64,000 bases of DNA from assembly GCA_002914845.1 (NCBI GenBank), contig JXTC01000018.1:330995-394994 (forward strand), read 5' to 3'. The notes beneath the pieces were generated by a model. It ran no database searches and was not told the origin of the DNA. It was given only the letters and a program-made list of their open reading frames with translations. The stretch comes from Trema orientale (Eukaryota; Streptophyta; Magnoliopsida; Rosales; Cannabaceae). This document shows, in pieces, positions 22,395 to 34,529 of this stretch (the stretch's first letter is position 1; each line of letters opens with the position of its first letter). Made by a program: the position numbers and the translations under genes.

Positions 22395-23905
22395 AGTATT
22401 TGTCTTGTACCAACCTATAATTACTCTTGCTAGTAGTGAAATTTGCTTGCATTTAGCTAAACTTTACCATATGGTTAAGCCCAAAGATTGTCTTGCCAAT
22501 TCGAATTTTTTTTCCGATTTAACGAGTTTCATCCAATAATGCTAATGATCCAGCTCTTATAATGAGTTTTTATACTTGGTCTCCCAAATTCTCTTCTTTG
22601 CACTTATTCTTGTCATAAACTTGTTAGCTTTCCAGAAGGGAAAAAGCGCATAAATACAAAAATATCAATCATCAAGCAGTTGTAACACTGACACAACTAG
22701 TTCTTCTATATAAAAAGTAAATAAATACCTCAATCCCTATGAGCTTGACAACTTTCTCTTAGACTTGTGTTGTGTCTTTCCTAGTAGAAACTAATATACT
22801 CAGTACGTAAACTTTCTTTCACTGCCTTGAGATGATTCTTTCTTTTCTCTTTAGCTAGAGTTTGCCTAGTAGGCTTCTTGTTTTGATGCAAGCCCAGATG
22901 GTGGGTCTAGCTCAAGCTTAGATTCCAGGTAACTGTTATACTTTTTTTGTAGTATTTACCTTGTACCAATCTATTATTATTCTTGCTAGTAGTGAAATTT
23001 GCTTGCATCTAGCTAGGCTTTGCCATGTAGTTAAGCCCAAAGGTGGTCTTGCCAATTCGAAATTTTTTCCCCATTGAATGAGTTTCATCCAATAATGCTA
23101 ATGATCCAGCTCTTATAATGAGTTTTTATACTTGGTCTCCCAAATTCTCTTCTTTGCACTTATTCTTGTCATAAACTTGTTAGCTTTCCACAAGGAAAAA
23201 AGAGCAACAAATGGAAACAAAAATATCAATCATCAAGCAGTTGTAACACTGACACAACTAGTTCTTCTATATAAAAAGTAAATAAATACCTCAATCCCTA
23301 TGAGCTTGACAACTTTCTCTTAGACTTGTGTTGTGTCTTTCCTAGTAGAAACTAATATACTCAGTACGTAAACTTTCTTTCACTGCCTTGAGATGATTCT
23401 TTCTTTTCTCTTTAGCTAGAGTTTGCCTAGTAGGCTTCTTGTTTTGATGCAAGCCCAAATGATGGGTCTAGTAAGCTTAGATTCTAGGTAACTGTTATAC
23501 TTTTTTGTGGTATTTGTCTTGTACCAATCTGTTATTATTCTTGCTAGTAGTGAAATTTGCTTGCGTCTAGCTAAGCTTTGCCATATGGTTAAGCCCAAAG
23601 ATGGCCTTGCTAATCTGAATTTTTTTCCCATTTAATGAGTTTCATCGAATAATGCTAATGATCCAACTCTTATAATAAGTTTTTATACTTGATTCCCCAA
23701 ATTCTCTCCTTTGCACTCATTCTTATTATAAACTCATTAGGTTTCCACAAGGGAAAAAGTGCAATGAACGGAAATAAAAATATCAACCGTTAAGCAGTTT
23801 GTAACACTGACACAACTAGGTCTCCCATGTAAGATACAAATAAACACTCCTATTCCTATGAGCTTGACAACTTTCTCTTAGACTTGTGTCCCGACTGGTA
23901 GAAAC
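22395..23905. repeat. 556-bp tandem repeat, units 1 to 3
   Basis: Unit 1 is 22395-22950, unit 2 22951-23508 and unit 3 starts at 23509. They share long near-identical stretches such as CAAGCAGTTGTAACACTGAC, GAGCTTGACAACTTTCTCTT and AGTAGGCTTCTTGTTTTGAT. Units 1 and 2 are about 97 percent alike by eye, unit 3 less. Unit 3 is interrupted at 23908 by a Tourist-type element and resumes at 24735 (TATACTCGGTACATAAAC). The leftmost fragment is at 14862-14991. No gene is evident. Confidence 0.88.
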
Positions 23906-23908
23906 TAA

Positions 23909-24731
23909 GGGCCTGTTTATTATTATTTTCTCAAAGTTGTGTTTTCAAATATGAAAACAAAAACTATTTTTTATTATTTTTAAAAAATAAAACTAGGTGT
24001 TTGGCAAATGTTTTTTAAAAATCAATTTTCAGGAGAAAATATTAGATGAATATAAAAAAAAAATTGGTATTGGGAAAAAAATATATATTTAGATAGAGAA
24101 AGTCAAGAGAGAATGAGGAGAGTGAAATTCAAGTGAGAGAATGAGAAAGAGAAGATTATAAGATAGAAGGTAATGAAAGATAGTAATGAGAGAGAAAGTG
24201 ATGAAAGAGAATGAGGAAATAAAAAGTGATAAGAAAAATAGAAGAGAGATAAACTAATAAAAACATACAAGAGAGAGAAAGTGATAAGAATGCATAAGAA
24301 GAGAGAATGAGAAGAGTAAAAGTGATGAGAGAAAGTCATAAAACAAAAAAAAAAATAGAGAATGTGATATTTAAAAAAAAAAAAAGAATGAATAGAAAAT
24401 AATGAGAGGAAATAAGAAGAGAGAAAGTGATGAGATAAAATGAAGAGAGAGAAAATGAGGAGAAAGAATGAGAAGAGAGAAAATAATAAGAGAGAAAATT
24501 ACAAGAGAATATGTATGAGAAAATCCTATGAAAGAATGAATTTAAAAAAAAAATAAGAAAACACTTTGAAAACAATATTTTGTTATTCTCAGAATTTTAT
24601 GTTTTTTTTAACTCTGTTTTTAAAAACTGTTCTCAGAGAACAATGCCAAGCACCCTTACTTGTTATCAGAAAATAGTTTTCTGTTTTTAAAAACAAAAAA
24701 CAGTTTTTTAGTTATAATGCCAAACATCTCT
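23909..24731. mobile_element. Tourist/Harbinger-type element, 823 bp, TSD TAA
   Basis: TAA lies at both 23906-23908 and 24732-24734, and the undisturbed tandem unit reads GAAACTAATATACTC at this site, which proves the boundaries. The left end is GGGCCTGTTTATTATT, and the right end read inward is AGAGATGTTTGGCATTAT. A second TIR-like inverse end (GCACCC, reading GGGTGCTTGGCATT inward) lies at about 24642-24655, so the right end looks partly duplicated. The middle (24095-24540) is a purine-rich run of AGAGA, GAATGAG and AAGTGAT words. Noncoding. Confidence 0.78.
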
Positions 24732-24734
24732 TAA

Positions 24735-24805
24735 TATACTCGGTACATAAACTAAAAACAGTATATAAGTAGATAATTGTAAAAAGACATATTCAGACAT
24801 TAAGC

Positions 24806-24845
<40 letters not shown>

Positions 24846-24991
24846 TTTAATTTTTTTAAAAAAATAAAATTGAAAAAAAAACCACTATGATTTCCTCGGA
24901 AAATTTTTCTATTTAATTTTTTTAAAAAAATAAAAATAAAATTAAAATTAAAAAAGAAAAAACCACTGTGATTTTCCCAGAAAATTTTCCT
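24735..24991. repeat. end of tandem unit 3, (GA)n microsatellite and short duplication
   Basis: After the Tourist-type element the tandem unit resumes briefly. A (GA)n run occupies about 24809-24841. It is followed by a twofold repeat of ACCACTATGATTTCC...GAAAATTTTTCT and ACCACTGTGATTTTCC...GAAAATTTTCCT. Confidence 0.65.
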
Positions 24992-25549
24992 CATGTTTGT
25001 TTTAGAACAAGAGAAAAGGACACAAATAGGACTAATTTGGGTCATGGTAGACATGTTTGGGACATGCAAGTTTTTTGGACATAGATAAGACCAACTTTTT
25101 AAGTTAATGAAGATGGAAATAAGAGATTTCTAATATTACCCCTAGCTGATAAGTGGAAGTTGGTGTGAAAATTTAATGCATTAAATGCACTTTCCCCCTT
25201 TTTTTTTCCATTTTCATTCTTTCCCTTCTCTGATTGTTTCTCTCTTTCATCTTTTCACAGCTATGTTCTTCCTCTCTCCCTCTCTATTTCTTTTTTCTTT
25301 TCTGATCAAAGCATTTTTAATTCGAAAAAAGAGCAAAGCTTGCTCCTTAGATCTTGTTTGGGAGCTTTGGCATTTGAAAACTTGGATCTTATAAGGTAAA
25401 TATGTACTTTATTTCATGAAATATTTCATAATGAGCGTTTAATATTGAAAGAGGTCTATAACAGTGATCTAGAAAATATTGTGTTGAAATATTCATGTAT
25501 TTTTACTGAATTTTCATCTTCTTCGTGTAATGGTGATCTAGACATCCCA

Positions 25550-26290
25550 AGTCAAGTAGTTCATGAATTCAGGACAAGAACCACTTAATTATAGGTTAAG
25601 TACTACTACTACTTGACTTGGAGTCATGAACTGCTAGATGTGGGGTCAAAACTACTTGACTAGCCTTTGACCCTAGGTCACGTGGGTCAAGTAGTTTTTG
25701 ACCTGGGGTCAAGAACTACCTGACTTGAAACAGCAGGTAAAAAAAATACAAATGAGAACTTAAATAGACTCTTCTTTTTCGGCAATGGGGACATATATGA
25801 TGACTTTCTCATTCTTCCTACCAACGTCGTGGATATAGATTTTGTAGACTCTTTCTACCCCTTCGACTGACCTGGTTTTTATTATTCTAGGACTTTCCAT
25901 GTTCCTTTAGATAAAAAGAATCAATTGAAAAGCTTAAATATGGACTTTGGTGAATGGTTTTTTGAGTTTAAAGGCAGTTTTCTAATGTTTTCGTAGTCGA
26001 ACATAAGGAGCTCTGTATATTTAATGAAAAATAAAATACAATCTCAAATAAAAAATAAAAAGACAAACATTAAGTTAAATCAACCAAATGAACTTATCAA
26101 ATAGACAACAGGTCAAAATTTACTTGACCTAAAGTCGAGTATAACAGGACCCCAGTTAGGTAAATGATTCGTGACCTTATCTTATTAAAAATTTGCCATG
26201 AGGTCAAGATTCACTTGACCCCATATCAAGAAGTATATAACCTTAGGTCAAGTGGATCTTGACCTTTACAGAACTTGACCTCTCTTGAAG
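25550..26290. repeat. degenerate repeat rich in TTGACC/GGTCAA
   Basis: About 15 copies of TTGAC or its inverse lie in two clusters (25553-25725 and 26111-26281), many as facing pairs such as GGTCAAG...CTTGACC. The spacer between the clusters is ordinary AT-rich DNA. TTGAC is the WRKY W-box core, but the arrangement looks more like a decayed palindromic repeat than a promoter, and no gene starts nearby. Confidence 0.5.
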
Positions 26291-26907
26291 CCAAATGGGC
26301 TTTATGGGGAAGTGTCTGGGGTGTGGTCATATCAGTCAATGATCATGTCAGCTTTTCTGTGGTATTGGCTAAGTATTTAATCATGGTCTTTTAGTCTTTT
26401 AACTCGTGGGAATCCCAATTTTTAGTCCTAGAAAACTTATTATTAGAGGTGGTCTTAAAATTATCCAAAATGGCTCAAACTAGTCCTATTCGCGTCCTTT
26501 TCTCTTAGAACAGCTATCCATGAAAAAGGCTGCTTAAGATGTAATTGGGAAAATTGAACTAGATAGTTTAAATTGGATACAAATTGACTTTTTTAGTTCT
26601 CTTTTTTAAAATGACAATTATACTACTCCACACGTAATAAAAAGTCTAAAATACCCTCTGATTTAATAACCCCTGTCAGAGCTTTAATCCTCCATTTTTT
26701 CTTCTTTTTGTTTTTTTCTTTAAAATAAAATCAAAAACCCTAAAGGACACATCATTTCAGAGAAGAAGTGGAATAGAAACCGTCAAGCTCTACTCCCTCA
26801 CCTTTCCCCTATTTTTAGCCAAATAACCACCATTAAAAGAATCACTTGAATGCCCCTTTCATTATTTCATCTTTGTTCCGGTTAGTGACGAAAATGGCTA
26901 GAACTAG

Positions 26908-27126
26908 ATGGACTTTGAAAAGAGAAAAAGAAATGAAGATTTCGACTTCGAATCTCCTCCTCCCCAGTCGTCACAACCGAGGACGTCGTCGAGGTTGAAG
27001 AAGAAGAAAATGGAGGGAGAAGAAGATGGAATTTGTCTCGGATTTTCTTTTTATTTTTTGCATGAAAACTTGAAGTATTTGTTTGTTTCTTTCATAAAAG
27101 GTTATATTGAGGTTGTAATTGTTCAG
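26908..27126 (+). pseudogene. possible captured first exon in the fold-back (unrecognised)
   Basis: ATG at 26908 opens a charged stretch, MDFEKRKRNEDFDFESPPPQ, with KKKKMEGEEDG further on, then turns hydrophobic and ends at a CAG/GTAATA donor (27126). Part of it (from about 26980) lies in the left arm of a fold-back. I recognise no domain; it may be a fragment carried by a mobile element or chance. Confidence 0.2.
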
Positions 27127-27950
27127 GTAATACTTATATAAACTCAAATTCAGTCTGTATCCTGATTTCCATGGTTAAAAACGGATGTTCTCCAGATCTG
27201 GAAAAATCTTAATCGAAAATAGTCACAATTTTTGTGACTTTGAGTAGCGTATTGATATTGTGACCTATGCTACACTATTAGTGACAATATGTCATAATTG
27301 ACTATTATCAAATTTTCTTTTTACTTATATAAACTCAAATTCAGTCCGTATATTGATTTCCATGGTTAAAAATAGTTTTTTTTTTCTTTTTTTTTTAGAT
27401 CTGGAAAAATCTTGTTCAAAAGTAGTCATAATTTTTGTGACTCTGAGTCACAAATTGATATTGTGACCTTATGCTACACTATTAGTGACAATGTCTCACA
27501 ATTGACTATTGTCAATTTTTTTTTTAACTGGATTTTTGGATAAATGAAAATTTTTTGGGTGGTCTAAATTAGCTTAGAGTCAAAAATCTGTGCCTTATTA
27601 TTACCCAAAAATTTTCCACTAATCCAAAAATTCAATAAAATGTACAACTGATAATAGCCAATTATAACACATTGTCACTAATAGTGTGACATAGGGTCAT
27701 CAATATGTGACACAGTGTCCAAAAACTCGTGATTATTTTCAAAACGAGATTTTTCTAGATCTGAAAAAATGTCTGTTTGTAACATTAATAAACAACACAT
27801 CATCTTAATTTGAGTTCATACAAGTATTACTTAATCAATTACAACTCTATTTTGCTTCTTATCTAAGTTTCTTGCCACAGGTTTAGATATACAAATTATT
27901 TTCAATGCCCTTAACCTCGAAATTCTTCTTCTTCTTCAACCTTGGTGATG
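26980..27950. repeat. fold-back element with about 300-bp arms
   Basis: The left arm (26980-27310) and right arm (about 27648-27945) are imperfect inverse complements. AGGTTGAAGAAGAAGAA, GTTGTAATTG, GTAATACTT, AACTCAAATT, AGATCTGGAAAAATC and ACACTATTAGTGACAATGTG recur in reverse order on the right. Part of the left arm is also repeated directly (27323-27523). Long inverted arms are typical of Mutator-like elements or fold-back transposons. No transposase and no target duplication were found. Confidence 0.6.
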
Positions 27951-28299
27951 TCGATGGGTAGAATAAGAGTCAAATCCAATCTGAACCTTGTTTTCTAGTT
28001 GAGTCCATTTATAAGTTGCTTCTATAGGATTTTGGTGTACGAAATTACAAGTTAGAGGCATTTTAAGGTTGTTTTTGTTAGTTTTTAGACGATTTCATAA
28101 ATTTTTCGGTAGCCACTCATCTTCTTTCTCTCTTGCCCATATTTCAGGTATCACATATATGACTATTACTAAAGAAAATGGCATGAGTTTTTTTTTTTTT
28201 TTTTTTTTTTTGTAAAATTATATTTGTGTTAGACAAATATTTCTAAGCCATTGTTAGCCAATAGGAATACTTATTTTCCTTTTGTAAGGTTGGCATAAA

Positions 28300-28450
28300 T
28301 TTTGTGACTCAGAGTGTAACACCACTGGGCCTCACCCAAAAGTGCTAGCTTGAAGGTATTTTTGGGCTCATGGACTATCACTTAAATACTCATGATCTTC
28401 CCAGAACATATCCGATGTGGGACTTAGAGCATTACACAGAGTCACAAATC
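28300..28450. repeat. possible dispersed repeat with CCGATGTGGGACT
   Basis: The stretch from GTGACTCAGAGTGTAACACC to GCATTACACAGAGTCACAAA has inverse ends (TTTGTGACTCAGAGTGTAA against TTACACAGAGTCACAAA) and contains CCGATGTGGGACTTAGAG, a phrase I associate with repeated plant DNA. It is probably a small MITE. Confidence 0.45.
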
Positions 28451-28861
28451 ATGGTAATATGTAAAGACTCTACGTTTCGGAGGGAAATTTTGGGATAAAT
28501 ATAGGAAAGATGAGAGAAATACTCACCCAAAATGCATAAAATGGCAAGAGAGCAGTTTCAGAATGAACATTTTTTTCTCTTTCTAAAAGCAACTAAAAGG
28601 TCATTATTTTGAACTATAAATATCATTTTAAAAAAGTAAACTAAAAAAGTCAATTTGGTCCAAATTTAAACTTTCCAGCTCAATTTCCCGATGTAATTGT
28701 CCATGAGCCCAATATCCTGAATTGGGTCTCGGGCTGGGCTCGAACTTGTCCAATTGAAATGGACACACCTTCTAGCTTCTGGCTTCTAATTATAGGCCGT
28801 TTCCGGCGGTTAATACGCTCTCACCGATGTCCACTAAGATCAGCCACAACAACTCGGATGA

Positions 28862-31569
28862 ATGGAGAACCCAACTCAGAAGCCTTCGTCCCTTCGATGG
28901 AGACTCCTTCGTCAAGCCCTTCTTCCTCGTCGTCATCCTCAACCCTCCGGTACTTTACTTTCTGTCTATTTTCATCTATGTATCTCTAATGTGTGTACAT
29001 ATATGTATATATATATATCCGAGTATAGTTTGTGACTGATGTTGATCCTTTTGAGCTATGGAAGCAGGCGAGGAAGCTCAGACTAGTATGAAGAGAATTT
29101 CTAGGAAGGCCATGCAGGGCTTTAACTTGATACCACATCACTTGGTGAACGGCCATGGCGCCGAGGACAATTCCACTCGAAACAGCTCGAGGGACGCCAT
29201 CATTTGCTACACCTTACCCATTGAGGGTGATTCCAAGCTTTTTCTAACGTGAGCATTAAAGCCCTCTTCTTTATTGTATCTGCGGTTTTCTTTGACGCAT
29301 TTGATCAAACAATTTGTCTGGTTCGAAAACTCAATATTCTGAACTCGTTCAGCTTAGCTATATGGGTCTGGGAAATTGATTTTAAGGGATAATGGGTTCT
29401 GATGCTTTCTTGAGGTTTGTTATGTTTAAGAAACATTTGGTGCTTGGGTGTAAACACTTAGGCGTTGTTCAATAATAAATGGTCCCTTTTTCGAGTCTAG
29501 ATGATGGATTATGATCTAAATATAGCAACTTGGGGTTGCATTTTGCCTTATTAGTATTACAACTTGAAATGAGTTTGTTTAGAGCTTGATGGTTACTAAA
29601 TGTGGATTTTTGTGTAGCCAAAGAGTGAACAACGTTGCTGACCTCAGTGATCTTTGTAATAGACATGACATCGATAATACTGGCCTCGTATGTAAGTTTT
29701 CTTTGTACTCCGTTAAACTGTACAAATTTGCTTCATTTTGGAGATTATATATTATGTACATGAATAGCTGATTTTTCGTGTGTGCGATCAATTTAAAGGC
29801 TGGATTTGAAATTGAATGTTTGTCAGAAAGTGTTTGGTATTTATGCCTTTGATCTGTTCTATTCTCCTTTGTGTAAGGTTTACTAATAATCATAAAAAAA
29901 AAAAAAAATATTGAAAATTTCACGTTGATGCTTAAATTCTTTAGTAAAGTTTTGTGCACATGGTGTTTTCTTACGTAACTGAAACACCAGAGTCAGTGCC
30001 ATAGTTATCTAATTTCACTACTTTAGATTTCTATTGCTTCAAATGCTTCATTGTTGCTGTTGTTACAAAATCACGTTTACAGAAATAATAGGTCATAATC
30101 CTGTATTGTTTTTCTAAGCAATGTTATTATGAGCTTTTTACGTGTTCTACAGGTCAATGGCCATCAGAAGAAGTCCTTGCATATTTTTGCTTGTCTCATG
30201 CAGACATGTTCAGGTTTATACATATATTTTGATTGTTGTCTCAAGTAATTTGTTTTGTTTAAATGTGACATCTTGCTTTATTCGGTGTTTCGAAAACAAC
30301 TTTCGCTTAATATTTTCTTAGCATTTTTCCTCCCCCTTTCCCTCTAATATTCAGGTCCAAAAGAGTTGTTGAACTTGGATCAGGCTATGGTTTGGCCGGT
30401 TTAGTTATTGCAGCAGTTACTGATGCTTCAGAAATCATAATCTCAGATGGAAATCCTCAAGTTGTTAATTGTATCCTTCTCATGTGAATTATAGGAATCT
30501 TATGTTGGATTGCAGTCTATAATGAAATCTAATCAATCTACATTCTCATGATGAGTGATGGATATTATCATAAAAATTCATGTTCGATGGCCTGCTCATA
30601 CTATATTTGATCGTTAGTTTCTACTGTTCTCAACTTTATTCTTATGAATGTCATGTTTTGGCACTGCTTTTATTGAGGTTCCTAAATGTCCAGATATTGA
30701 GCATAATATACATGCCAACTCTGGATTATTTGGTGATACGAAAGTGAAGTCCATGACGTTGCATTGGAATCAGGATGAAATTTCAGATATTTCTTATTCT
30801 TTTGATCTCATCGTTGCAAGTGATTGGTAAGTTCTTCCCCAGCTGGAATTTCCTTTCAGTGTTACTGCCTAGTGCATAATGTGTTGCTCTTTTTATTGCA
30901 AAATAAAGGGAAGAGAGTCGTGATGTTTTGGCTTTCGACCACTTGTATATCTTAGCTATTAAAACTATGTGGAAGTTTCTATTATATTTCCGATGATTTC
31001 TATTTTCTTTTATTTCATTTAGAAAAATACTGTTCAATTTGTTTATTTAATGCTAAGAATTGGAATGTGCCCAACTTTTGTGTGTACACAAACTTTTCTT
31101 TCTCAGATTTATCTGGCGGATGCCACTGTCTTGTATAATTAATAAATTAATGTCTTGCGCCATAGCGAAGAAAAACTTACTTTGTTAATGCTATTTTGAA
31201 TGACCTGGAGATGTCTAGATAATCCTACTTGACAAAAAGCACTTCCATCTTGTACGTAATGCATGAACAAACACACACACATTCAAGCATATAATGACGT
31301 GCATGCCAAATCTCTATGCTATGTTTATCTTCTTTACATGCTTTTTAACTTTGATCTGTGATTTGGCAGCACATTCTTTAAGGACTTCCATAAAGGACTT
31401 GCTCAAATTGTCAAGTTGTTGTTGAAAAAAGTGGGACCGTGTCATGCTATATTTTTCAGCCCTAAAAGAGGTGATTCACTGGACAAGTTCCTAGAGGAAA
31501 TCGTAGAAAATGGCTTGCAGTTTAGCATAACAGAGAAATATGACGCAGAGATTTGGAAGCGTCATCAAA
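28862..31569 (+). CDS. CaMKMT: calmodulin-lysine N-methyltransferase, 3' end missing
   Basis: Seven exons join in frame: 28862-28949, 29068-29248, 29618-29691, 30153-30213, 30355-30470, 30694-30826 and 31370-31569 (284 codons before the gap). The start MENPTQKPSSLRWRLLRQAL is chosen because only this frame of exon 1 joins exon 2 openly; the two other open frames there lead to stops. The SAM-binding motif VVELGSGYGLAGLV, then ISDGNPQVVN and FDLIVASDC identify a class I methyltransferase of the METTL21/CaMKMT group. The enzyme trimethylates a conserved lysine of calmodulin. MKRISRKAMQGFNLIP and FFSPKRGDSLDKFLEE are typical of plant members. The last exon runs into Ns after EIWKRHQ, so roughly the last 20-30 residues are unseen. 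Confidence 0.92.
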
Positions 31570-31608
31570 NNNNNNNNNNNNNNNNNNNNNNNNNNNNNNN
31601 NNNNNNNN
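31570..31608. other. assembly gap (39 N)
   Basis: A run of N falls inside the last exon of the methyltransferase gene. The true length may differ from 39. The first bases after it (AACACACATAAAG) do not give an obvious continuation, so real sequence is missing. Confidence 0.98.
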
Positions 31609-32668
31609 AACACACATAAAGAAATTTCAATGTATAGTCTATATTCTTACCCCTTGGTTGGTGGATCCCATGCATAAAACAGCACTATCGTCAGAGTATT
31701 ATCATTATGTAGGGTCCTCGTAGCTTTGTGGACTATGGTTTACCAATTTTAATGAAAAGAATGAGGGTACTGTTTTCTTTTTTTTTTTTTCAATAGATTA
31801 AATTAATGAACTATTGAAAAAGTCTTATTTTTGTTTTGATATTTGGACTTTTTAAAATTATTCTTTATGGAAGCTACCTCTCTCTCTCTCTCTCTTTCGC
31901 GTCTCTTCCCAACAAAAAAGCTAGTGAAAAAGCTAGCATCGTTCCCCTTGGAGGCCGTAGAAGGGGGTCTTCCCTTATCCTTCTCCGGCCTCTTCTCTTC
32001 ACCCTATTTTTCCCCCTCCTCTTTTTTTTCTATTTTTTTTTCAGTTTTAATAATTTCAGATCTAGATCTGGTTTACAATACCACTGTTTATGTACATTCT
32101 AGTCCGATCCAAATCTTAAATTTGAGATTTTTTTCTCAGATTTAGATATGTTTAATAGGCAGTTTTTGTTTTTTTTTGTTTTTTTGTTTTCCTTCACGAG
32201 CATGGATCTCAATTGGTGTTAGCCTCATATAATTTACCCCGCCAAAAATGCAGCTAGGAGCAATTATTGAAGACAATAGATTGCTGGCAGTCTTTGTTAT
32301 TTGTTTCTCTTGAAGAATCAGGGTAATCCACATATTTATTTTTCGTTGTGTTTGTGATCCATTCTTCTTTTTCTTTCTTTGAGTAGTTTGAAATTATAAT
32401 CCTTATGCTTACATTGTAATTTGAAGCTTTTTACTTCAATTAATGATATTCTCTTACAAAGCCTGTTTATATCAGAAAAAGTTGTTCTTCATGTATTCTC
32501 GAACATTTACTCCTTTAAATTTTAGATAATAATTAATTTTAGAATTGGTTCATAAACTTTGAAAAAGATTTCGTTCTTTTCTATTATATCATGAGGTAAA
32601 TGTTAAGATGACCATTGGAGTACAGTTCTAAAAGTTTAAAAGTTTAATAATCAAATTGAGGAAATGTA
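31609..32668. other. 3' flank of the methyltransferase gene
   Basis: It holds a (TC)n run near 31878-31900 and a pyrimidine-rich tract to about 32050. Open frames here are low-complexity and not called. Confidence 0.4.
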
Positions 32669-34529
32669 TTTTAGGGTTTATGTCCTAAAAGCACGTATAT
32701 TTTGATATTTGCTTAATTAATAAAATGACATTTTTCTATTTGAATTTATGCATAATTGGTATGTCTTTAAATATCAGAAAATCCCTACTTTATTTATGTG
32801 ACCATAAATTAAGTATATAAGTGTTATATACATGAGGATTTAATTTATGGATAATAAACTAAATATAGTCCGTAATAATTAATTAAAGTTTGGGATCTTT
32901 AATTAAATATTATTAGTACGGTCCATTAACATTAAGAATGTAATAGTCTTATCCGGACTATTGATGCGTTGACATCACAATGGAGATACTTTATATAATT
33001 CGATTATATAGGACTAGACCAAACATGATTTGAATCTCACATAAATTCCGTTAACTGTTGAGAGTTCAAATAATGTCATTAGATGATCATATGTAGATCA
33101 ATCTTAATCCTGAGTAGTTATAGACTCCTATTTATAACATTATGTTCTTTAACATACTTGTTAAAGGTTTGTTTCGTAAACAGATCGAAATACTTGTATC
33201 TTAGGAGCATGATGAGATGAGTAGCTGGGAATATAACTTACAGATATGGAATCCATTCCTTCTATTAGGAAGCTAGAAAGATGATTCCCTTGTGTATTGA
33301 TTCAGGACTTGAACAGTTTGAGTACTCAATTTATAATAGATTTATAAATTAATTGTTCATTAGAGAATCAATGGTACGCAAGGATAAAGATGTAATTAGA
33401 GAGGTAAACGGAATATAACCTAGCTCCAATTATGAATTGTCTATGGAGGATTGAACTATAATGATTAAATCGATGGACTGCTCGTTGTTTTCTGAGTAAA
33501 TTAATTCTGTAATGTCAAGAGTGCAATTCCAGATTTTTAATGGAGTAATACTGGAATTAATAAATTAGACAAATTAATTAAAAAATTTAATTAATTGTCA
33601 TAATTAATTGGAGCTTGAATTACAGGTCCATAGGTCCCTAATTCTACCTCTTACAAACACTGTACTGGATATTACATTATTCTGTTACTTCACACTTTGT
33701 CTAGATAAATAGTTTATCTATATGTAATTAATAATTATTATTTATTAATTAATTAATTAATTAATTAATTTTGAATTAATTAATTTAAATTAATGGAGAG
33801 ATAAGTTTCCTAATTTGTTTCAATTTTGAATTTTGAATTTAAAAATATCTAATTATCAGATAATTAGATAAACAAAAATTGAGAAACTGACTGAAAGTGA
33901 AACATTCTTCCTTGAAGGAGTGAATTAACTATATATATATATATATATATTAATTAGATTAAATAGATATATATATATATATAAGTTCACGTTTTTAATA
34001 AAAACTAAGTTACGTTTTCTTTTATCAAAACAAAACTTACGTTTTTAAGTTATATATATATATATATTAATTTGATTAATATTTTTATTTATTAAATAGT
34101 TTAATAAATATATATATATAAAGGAAACTAGTAGATAATAGAGATACACTCCGTATTATTTTGTACAGAGTCTCCATAAACTAGAGAGAAAAAGAAGAGA
34201 ATCTTCTTATTCTCTGTAAAACAAATTTTTGCAATCTCATATGTTGAGAATATTACAAGAGCCTAAGTTTAAGAAATTGTACGCAACGCCCACACGTTCA
34301 TCCAGTTGTGCTTGAGGCTTGGATTGGAAGATCGTGATTTAAAAGACAAAAAAGCTAGGATCCGCTGATAGGCTACAAGAGGTATTATATCTATTCTCTT
34401 TGTATGTTCCTATTTGCTATGAATTAATACTATGCACTCATATAGTCAATTGTTTTGAGAAAATTTTTGAATGTTCCTGGACCAATCTTCTGCTGTGAAA
34501 ATCGTTTTTAATCGTTTTTAATTCCAAGA
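32669..34529. mobile_element. solo LTR, copia-like, 1861 bp, TSD ATGTA
   Basis: Direct ATGTA duplications flank it (32664-32668 and 34530-34534). The start, TTTTAGGGTTTATGTCC, and the end, TAATTCCAAGA, look like the TGTTAGGG...TTCCAACA ends of a common plant copia LTR group with one base changed at each end. Inside, near the right side, are a leader-like stretch (about 34140-34390) with TTCTCTGTAAAAC and GGATTGGAAGATCGTGAT, and several (TA)n runs. There are no internal genes or a second LTR, so it is a solo LTR left by recombination. Orientation is probably plus. Confidence 0.6.

Noticed and set aside
24103..24575. Minus-strand Ser/Phe/Leu-rich open frames
   Set aside because: They are translations of the GA-rich core of the Tourist-type element.
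28759..29039. Two open frames with ATG at 28759 and 28827 as start of the methyltransferase
   Set aside because: Neither joins exon 2 without a stop; the frame from 28862 does and matches the family.
31836..32145. Open frames of 88 and 100 codons after the assembly gap
   Set aside because: Low-complexity (TC)n and pyrimidine-rich DNA, with no domain or splice context.
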